From assembly GCA_017556565.1 (NCBI GenBank), contig JAFYMQ010000160.1, positions 1 to 6,105 on the forward strand: a stretch of DNA of 6,105 nt, in the 5' to 3' direction. Positions 1 through 3,961 of this stretch are shown in pieces. The stretch comes from Clostridia bacterium. GTDB lineage: Bacteria; Bacillota; Clostridia; Oscillospirales; Butyricicoccaceae. The position numbers and the translations under genes were made by a program. The number at the start of each line of letters is the position of its first letter. Within the stretch, counting starts at the first letter, position 1. A model generated the notes under the pieces. That model made no database searches, was not told the DNA's origin, and was given only the letters and a program-made list of their open reading frames with translations.

Positions 1-421
1 GGAAATCATACGCCATAGCTTCGCCGGTGAGGAATGCGTAATAGTTCTGCAGTGCGGTGGTGTTGAGGTCGTTGGGGTAGGTGGGATTGGGAATCTGCGG
101 GGTGTCGGGCTTCTGGGTGTCCTCGGGCTTGGTTGTGTCATCGGGTTTGGTTGTATCGTCGGGTTTGGTTGTATCGTCGGGCTTCTGGGTGTCATCAGGC
201 TTTGTTGTATCGTCGGGTTTCTGGGTATCGTCGGGTTTCTGGGTGTCGTCGGGCTTGGTTGTATCGTCGGGCTTCTGGGTATCGTCAGGTTTCTGGGTAT
301 CGCCTGACTGCGAATTGTCGGGGGTTGTATTGTCGGGCTTGTCCTTTTTCAGGCAGGCGACGGTCACCAGCACGCCGGCACACAGGATCAAAGCAATAAT
401 TACGTACAAGCTTTTTTTCAT
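1..421 (-). CDS. Putative secreted lipoprotein with Asp/Thr/Lys/Pro hexapeptide repeats (3' end outside window)
   Basis: An open frame of 140 codons reads from an ATG at 421-419 to the window edge without a stop, so the C-terminal part is missing. The first 22 residues form a signal sequence: lysines at 2-3, then a hydrophobic stretch (SLYVIIALILCAGVLVTVA) ending at Cys23. The residues before the cysteine, VTVA, resemble a lipobox, although Thr at -3 is uncommon, so lipid attachment is likely but not certain. Residues 24-40 are a short polar linker and residues 41-106 are eleven copies of DT[Q/T]KP[D/E], a charged Pro-rich stalk that would hold the following domain away from the membrane. From residue 107 the sequence turns non-repetitive (PNPTYPNDLNTTALQNYYAF) and looks like the start of a folded domain that I cannot identify. 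The start is supported by AAAGGAAG at 436-429, seven bases before the ATG. Function unknown. The gene lies downstream of the AraC gene in the same direction, 456 bases away. Confidence 0.8.
   Translation of the reverse strand, partial: MKKSLYVIIALILCAGVLVTVACLKKDKPDNTTPDNSQSGDTQKPDDTQKPDDTTKPDDTQKPDDTQKPDDTTKPDDTQKPDDTTKPDDTTKPDDTTKPEDTQKPDTPQIPNPTYPNDLNTTALQNYYAFLTGEAMAYDF
104..301 (-). repeat. Eleven tandem 18-bp units encoding DT[Q/T]KP[D/E]
   Basis: Eleven uninterrupted 18-bp units lie in frame inside the lipoprotein gene. Read on the minus strand, the third codon of the unit is either CAG (Gln) or a Thr codon, giving the order Q,Q,T,Q,Q,T,Q,T,T,T,Q. Units differ mainly at synonymous positions (GAT/GAC, AAA/AAG, CCC/CCT), so the array is old enough to have drifted or has been shuffled by recombination. 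Each unit has two acidic residues and one lysine, giving a net negative stalk. Such arrays in surface proteins commonly vary in length between strains; that is general knowledge, not something visible here. Confidence 0.93.
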
Positions 422-428
422 GGTTTTA

Positions 429-474
429 CTTCCTTTCTTTGGGTGGTGGGTGGGTTCTGTATGGTTATATTATA
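429..474 (-). promoter_or_regulatory. Ribosome-binding site and possible -10 box of the lipoprotein gene
   Basis: AAAGGAAG at 436-429 is a good Shine-Dalgarno sequence seven bases from the ATG. A perfect TATAAT lies at 474-469 on the minus strand, which would give a leader of roughly 40 bases. No recognisable -35 hexamer is found 16-18 bases further upstream, so the promoter is either activator-dependent or misplaced. The motif cluster at 496-585 lies directly upstream. Confidence 0.5.
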
Positions 475-495
475 AACCATGTTTTTGCAAAATGC

Positions 496-585
496 GATTA
501 CAAAATAGTTACAATTTTGCCCAAAAAGTAACAAAAAGGTTACAAAAACCGCACTTTTGCACCCCAAAAAGTTACAAATTGTAAC
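496..585. promoter_or_regulatory. Cluster of GTTAC(AA) motifs ending in a perfect palindrome, possible operator array
   Basis: Related short motifs recur in this AT-rich stretch: GATTACAA at 496, GTTACAA at 508, GTAACAA at 528, GTTACAA at 539, and GTTACAAATTGTAAC at 571-585, which is a perfect 7-1-7 inverted repeat. Relative to the first motif the starts fall at 12, 32, 43 and 75 bases, close to whole helical turns, so a protein could bind several on one face of the DNA. Two of the motifs are preceded by TTTTGC and an A-run (515-532 and 555-575). The first of these shares a 14-base identity with the spacer upstream of the symporter gene. The site lies immediately upstream of the lipoprotein promoter candidate. 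The binding protein is unknown; the AraC regulator encoded next door is a candidate. Confidence 0.45.
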
Positions 586-608
586 CTTTTGAAAAAGTGC
601 CCGCGGAG

Positions 609-639
609 AGGGATTTTGCACATTATGCAAAAAGTCCCT
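609..639. repeat. Inverted repeat with TTTTGCA-N5-TGCAAAA core
   Basis: The core 614-632 is a perfect 7-bp inverted repeat with a five-base spacer (CATTA). It is extended outward by AGGGA (609-613) and TCCCT (635-639) with a two-base bulge. It could act as a dimer-binding operator in DNA or as a hairpin in RNA. No run of T follows on either strand that would make it a clear terminator. Confidence 0.45.
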
Positions 640-677
640 GCACCGGCAGTACTCTGTGTACCGCAATGCAGGGGTAA

Positions 678-865
678 TCAGCCATCGGCTGACCGAAATA
701 TTGGTTTTCAGGCAACCCCTCCGCCACTGCGCGGCACCTCCCCTTACACAGGGGAGGCATGGGGGATGGAAGGCTTGCTTTTTCAACAGCTCCGGAGGAA
801 ATCGATGGATTTCACGCCCTCTCAGTCACCTGCGGCTGCTTGAGAGCAAACCGACGGACAGTCGG
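678..865. repeat. Hairpin-rich intergenic repeat region downstream of the AraC gene
   Basis: Five short perfect stem-loops follow one another: TCAGCC/GGCTGA (678-692), CCTCCCCT/AGGGGAGG with loop TACAC (737-757), GAAATC/GATTTC (798-813), CTCTCA/TGAGAG with a 16-base loop (819-846) and CCGAC/GTCGG (851-865). The segments around 713-757 and 815-846 resemble dispersed intergenic repeats that I associate with Oscillospiraceae genomes; that comparison is from memory. No convincing gene lies here. The hairpin at 851-865, just after the AraC stop codon, is followed on the minus strand by only three T, so it would be a weak terminator at best. Confidence 0.55.
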
Positions 866-877
866 GACGCCTGTTCC

Positions 878-2065
878 TTACTCCATTCTCCTATATTCGC
901 TGGGGGTTTGTCCGGTATATTTTTTGAACACCTTTGAAAAATAGTTGACGTCCTGTATTCCGCAATACTGGGCGACCGTCTGCACCTGCAGGGTGGTTTC
1001 GCGGAGCATTCGGCAGGCGCGGTTTATACGGGTTTTATTTATATATTCGGTCAGGGTTGTGCCCGTTTCTTTTTTGAACAGTTCGGACAGATAGCTGGGG
1101 TTGATATTTATCTCGTGTGCCAGCTTGCTCAGGCTCAGCTCGCCGCTAAGGGATGCCTCGATATAGAGCAGAGCTTTTTGCACCGGGGGCGAATGGTGCT
1201 CGTTGGCGTATTTGCGGACGCTGCGGCAGTAGGTGTAGAGCATTTCTTCTATCAGCTTGGGGATCTGCTTGAGTGAGCTGGCCGCCTCGATGCGGGTGGC
1301 AAAGCCCGAAGATATTCGGTCGACGTGGTAGGGGTGGACGCCGCCTTTTTCGGCGGCTTTGCGCAGCAGGGTGTTGACTATGATGCAGTAGTTCTTCAGA
1401 TCGCGCACCTCTTCGGTGGCGCGGCGCTCAAAGGACATCCCGCCCATTCCGCGCAGCATGGTCTGAAGCTTGCCGGTCTGTCCGGTCTGCACCGCCTCCA
1501 TCAGCCTGTTCTCGAACTCATACCGCTGCTCGATATTGTCTATCAGCCACCTGCTGCGGGCGCTGTTTTCACCTTGATCGGTGTTTTTTGTCGCGGGCTC
1601 TCTGGGTGCTGACGGACTCAGCTCCTCCATTGCGTAACCGTCGCCCCACATCTCCTCAAGATAGGTGTGCACCATAACGAACACGGCGCTGTTGTCGTCC
1701 AGCAGGGGCAAAGCGGCATAATATCGGCGCAGTGCCGACAGCGACATGGGGGATGCGCCCCATTTTTCGGCGGTTTCCAGAATGAACGCCTCGCTGATTT
1801 CCCGTGACAGGTATGGGCCGATGCAGACGGTCTTGTCCTGCTGCCTGAAAAGCAGATAGGTGCAGCAAAATCCGTCGTGCAGAGCGTAGAGGCAGCGGTT
1901 TTTCAGCTCTGCAAGCGCCACCGCAGCCACTGTGGTACGGGACAGGGACAGAATATCCCGCAGACCCATATCCGCCCGATTAAGCTCATCGGGCAGGACG
2001 CAAAAGTTAATGCGGCATTTTGTCAAAAACCGTCGCAAAAGGTCGTAATGATTGGCACAATCCAT
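878..2065 (-). CDS. AraC-family transcriptional regulator
   Basis: A DNA-binding transcription factor of 395 residues. Residues about 293-395 are a complete AraC/HTH_18 domain with both helix-turn-helix units: LSLSKLAHEININPSYLSEL (311-330), and VQTVAQYCGIQDVNYFSKVF (361-380) followed by the family signature KKYTGQTPSEYRR. The middle region (about 170-290) is the helical linker found in many Firmicute AraC proteins, including KNYCIIVNTLLRKAAEKGGV (224-243) and HPYHVDRISS. The first 150 residues are probably the ligand-sensing part but match no domain I can name; there is no receiver domain and no membrane segment, so it should be cytoplasmic. The start at 2065 is the only good one, although its ribosome-binding site is weak (AGGCG, 6-8 bases upstream). 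It is transcribed divergently from the symporter gene across a 220-base spacer, the usual arrangement for a regulator controlling its neighbouring sugar operon. Effector and sign of regulation are inferred, not seen. Confidence 0.93.
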   Translation of the reverse strand: MDCANHYDLLRRFLTKCRINFCVLPDELNRADMGLRDILSLSRTTVAAVALAELKNRCLYALHDGFCCTYLLFRQQDKTVCIGPYLSREISEAFILETAEKWGASPMSLSALRRYYAALPLLDDNSAVFVMVHTYLEEMWGDGYAMEELSPSAPREPATKNTDQGENSARSRWLIDNIEQRYEFENRLMEAVQTGQTGKLQTMLRGMGGMSFERRATEEVRDLKNYCIIVNTLLRKAAEKGGVHPYHVDRISSGFATRIEAASSLKQIPKLIEEMLYTYCRSVRKYANEHHSPPVQKALLYIEASLSGELSLSKLAHEININPSYLSELFKKETGTTLTEYINKTRINRACRMLRETTLQVQTVAQYCGIQDVNYFSKVFKKYTGQTPSEYRRME

Positions 2066-2128
2066 GATTTTCGCCTGCTTTCTCGCTGTAAATCTAACTT
2101 TAGGGCAGAGTGGACAGCTACTTTTTAT

Positions 2129-2157
2129 ATTATTATATATTTTATTTGTATTTTCAA
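2129..2157 (-). promoter_or_regulatory. Candidate promoter of the AraC regulator gene
   Basis: On the minus strand TTGAAA (2157-2152) is followed 17 bases later by AATAAT (2134-2129). A perfect TATAAT overlaps at 2137-2132 but is only 14 bases from TTGAAA. The region 2121-2160 is almost pure A/T, so the exact boxes are uncertain. The direct repeat at 2161-2198 starts a few bases upstream of this -35, so one bound regulator could affect both divergent promoters. Confidence 0.4.
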
Positions 2158-2160
2158 TAG

Positions 2161-2198
2161 CAATCCAAAAAAATTACCATTTTGCCCAAAAATATTAC
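2161..2198 (+). promoter_or_regulatory. 21-bp-spaced direct repeat, probable AraC-type activator site
   Basis: CCAAAAAAATTAC (2165-2177) and CCCAAAAATATTAC (2185-2198) are direct repeats whose TTAC ends are exactly 21 bases, or two helical turns, apart. The second copy ends one or two bases before the -35 position of the symporter promoter. Two direct half-sites about 21 bp apart abutting a weak -35 is the classical layout for activation by AraC-family proteins (family knowledge). The second copy contains the 14-mer ATTTTGCCCAAAAA (2179-2192), which occurs identically at 514-527 upstream of the lipoprotein gene. Confidence 0.5.
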
Positions 2199-2199
2199 T

Positions 2200-2228
2200 C
2201 ACGACTTTACGGCTACCTTTGATAAAAT
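2200..2228 (+). promoter_or_regulatory. Candidate symporter promoter with extended -10
   Basis: TGATAAAAT at 2220-2228 fits an extended -10 (TGN followed by TAAAAT). The -35 position 17 bases upstream reads CACGAC (2200-2205), a poor match to TTGACA, as expected for an activator-dependent promoter. Transcription would begin near 2235, leaving a leader of about 50 bases. An alternative pair, TTGATA (2219-2224) with TATGTC (2242-2247), cannot be excluded. Confidence 0.45.
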
Positions 2229-2236
2229 TAGACTAA

Positions 2237-2251
2237 TGCAGTATGTCTGCA
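2237..2251 (+). repeat. Small inverted repeat at the start of the symporter leader
   Basis: TGCAG-TATGT-CTGCA is a perfect 5-bp inverted repeat with a five-base loop, placed just after the predicted transcription start. It could be a 5' hairpin or a small operator. It is short enough to be chance. Confidence 0.25.
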
Positions 2252-2285
2252 CCGAAAAAGTACATAACTGAAAGAGGGACACACA

Positions 2286-3881
2286 ATGGCAAAAAAGCAG
2301 GTCCAACTGGACGAAAAAGGCTTCCGCAAGTTCGGTATACGCGATAAGCTGGCTTATGCAGCGGGCGATGCCGGATGTAACCTGAGCTTTGGCCTCAAGA
2401 ACACCGTACAGACCTTCTGGCTTGTTTTCATGATGATGGAAACCGGCCTCTTCTCCATCCTCCTCCTGCTGGTGCAGGCATGGGACGCTATCAACGACCC
2501 CCTTATCGGCTCTCTTATCGACAGCGACAAGAGAAAATACAAGCTGGGCAAGTACAAGACCTATATCCTCATCGGCGCCTGCGGTCTGCTCATAGGCGGC
2601 GCGGCCGTATTCCTCCCCTTCCCCAATGCAAGCACCGTGGTCAAGGCTATGCTCTTTATCGTGGGCTACGTAGTCTGGGATGCGGCTTATACCACCGCTA
2701 ACGTCCCCTACGGAACAATGCTCAACATCGTCACCACCAACACCGAGGAGCGTGCTGCTCTCTCCGTATTCCGCTCCATCGGCGGCGCCATCGGCGGTAT
2801 GGTTCCCGGTATAATCCTGCCCATGCTCATCTGGAAGAAGGTCACCTACACCGGCGCTACCGACTTCCTCAGCAAGATCGAGATCCCCGAGGGCGCAGAG
2901 GCTGCATTTGCACCCCAGAACTTCCACTCCAACCCCCTCACCGGCGAGGCATATCAGATGGGTGATGCCGTGCTCAGCCCCCTGACCGGCAAGCAGCTGG
3001 AAATCCTGCTGGGCGACAGAGTGTTCTTTGCCGCACTGATCATGGGCGTTCTGGCATTTGTGTTCTTTATTTATATGATCCGCAACATCACCATCCGCGG
3101 CGACGAGTACGTTCAGCTCAACGGTGAAGGCGAAAAGATCAACCTCATCAAGTCCTTTGGCGCATTTATGAGAAACCGTCCCGCAGTAGGCTGCACCATT
3201 GCCGCTATGGGTTTGTTCCTGGGTATGCAGTCTGCAGGTACCGCAAACACCATTATGTTCGCCACACATTTCGGTCAGGCTTCCCTCTCCGGTGTTGTTA
3301 CCGCAGTAGGCTTCCTGCCTATGTTTGCATTCATGCCTCTTGCCACCAAGCTGGTCAAAAAGTACGGCAAGAAAGAAGTCTCCACCATCGGCTCCGTCTC
3401 CGCTCTGATCGGTGCCGCCATCCTGTGCGTATTCCCCCTCTGCCCCTTTAAGCTTCAGCTGGTCGTATATATGATCGGTCTGGTATTCTTTGGCATCGGC
3501 ATGGGCTTCTACAACTGCGTATCCTGGGCTATGATGGGCGACGCCATCGACTACAACGAGTGGAAGACCGGCAAGAGAGAAGAAAGCGTTGTCTACGCGC
3601 TCCATTCCTTCTTCCGCAAGCTGGCTCAGGGCGTTGGCCCCGCAGCTGCCATCGCCATCATGGGTACCGCCCTCATCGGCTATGATTCCGCACTGGGCAC
3701 CATCGGTCAGTCTGCACAGACCGCATCCAACCTCTGCTGGCTGGTTGCCGCTCTCTATATGGTCAGCGCCGTATGTCAGTTTGTGGGTGTAGGTATCGTT
3801 TACAACATCGACAAGAAGACTCTGGGTCAGATGAGCCGCGACCTCGGCAGAGACGTAACTGCTGACGATATCATCGGCTAA
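2286..3881 (+). CDS. GPH-family glycoside:cation symporter (MFS, MelB/XynP/UidB type)
   Basis: A 531-residue inner-membrane transporter that would take up an oligosaccharide or glycoside with a cation. Hydrophobic segments fit twelve membrane helices, roughly at 24-45, 50-66, 92-111, 118-140, 163-184, 245-266, 298-320, 335-352, 366-384, 388-410, 448-465 and 482-505. Family signatures are clear: D67-A-I-N-D71-P-L-I-G-S-L-I-D79 after helix 2 followed by LGKYK, VPYGTM at 140-145, EERAALSVFR at 155-164, and GDAIDYNEWKTGKREES at 418-434, the usual cytoplasmic motif before helix 11. The protein is somewhat longer than typical members (about 450-500), mostly because about 60 residues (185-244) lie between helices 5 and 6. 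The substrate cannot be read from sequence; the GH2 enzyme downstream suggests a beta-galactoside or related glycoside. The start has GAGGG at 2274-2278, seven bases before the ATG. The gene ends with TAA, followed by a terminator. Confidence 0.93.
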   Translation: MAKKQVQLDEKGFRKFGIRDKLAYAAGDAGCNLSFGLKNTVQTFWLVFMMMETGLFSILLLLVQAWDAINDPLIGSLIDSDKRKYKLGKYKTYILIGACGLLIGGAAVFLPFPNASTVVKAMLFIVGYVVWDAAYTTANVPYGTMLNIVTTNTEERAALSVFRSIGGAIGGMVPGIILPMLIWKKVTYTGATDFLSKIEIPEGAEAAFAPQNFHSNPLTGEAYQMGDAVLSPLTGKQLEILLGDRVFFAALIMGVLAFVFFIYMIRNITIRGDEYVQLNGEGEKINLIKSFGAFMRNRPAVGCTIAAMGLFLGMQSAGTANTIMFATHFGQASLSGVVTAVGFLPMFAFMPLATKLVKKYGKKEVSTIGSVSALIGAAILCVFPLCPFKLQLVVYMIGLVFFGIGMGFYNCVSWAMMGDAIDYNEWKTGKREESVVYALHSFFRKLAQGVGPAAAIAIMGTALIGYDSALGTIGQSAQTASNLCWLVAALYMVSAVCQFVGVGIVYNIDKKTLGQMSRDLGRDVTADDIIG

Positions 3882-3889
3882 AGTATCGC

Positions 3890-3928
3890 TTCGGCTGCCC
3901 GACACGTCTCGGGCAGTCGAGCTTTTTT
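3890..3928 (+). terminator. Rho-independent terminator between symporter and hydrolase genes
   Basis: CTGCCCGA (3895-3902) pairs perfectly with TCGGGCAG (3909-3916) around a six-base loop, CACGTC. The stem extends outward by five more pairs (two of them G-U) to 3890/3921, and six T follow at 3923-3928. It starts eight bases after the symporter stop codon and lies only 33 bases before the hydrolase ATG. It probably ends most symporter transcripts, with read-through supplying the hydrolase; alternatively it protects the 3' end of a processed symporter message. Confidence 0.85.
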
Positions 3929-3961
3929 CACCAACGGACAATAAAACGGAGGACAAAATCA

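Noticed and set aside
104..301. CRISPR array
   Set aside because: The units are contiguous 18-bp in-frame coding repeats without spacers.
81..584. 167-codon plus-strand frame with SSGLVVSSGFWVSSG repeats
   Set aside because: It is the antisense reading of the hexapeptide array. The minus-strand frame has a signal peptide and ribosome-binding site; this one has neither.
418..786. 122-codon minus-strand frame starting MKKQAFHPPCL
   Set aside because: It runs through the hairpin repeat and the motif cluster and overlaps the lipoprotein start. The peptide resembles spurious translations of Clostridial intergenic repeats.
851..865. Terminator of the AraC gene
   Set aside because: The CCGAC/GTCGG stem is only five pairs and is followed on the minus strand by three T. 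I left it within the repeat region rather than calling a terminator.
589..944. Small plus-strand frames of 61-93 codons
   Set aside because: They overlap one another in the repeat region, lack ribosome-binding sites suited to their starts, and show no recognisable protein features.
2017..2029. Third copy of the shared regulatory motif (ATTTTGTCAAAAA)
   Set aside because: It lies within the AraC coding sequence, has a mismatch in the centre and lacks a following TTAC, so chance is more likely.
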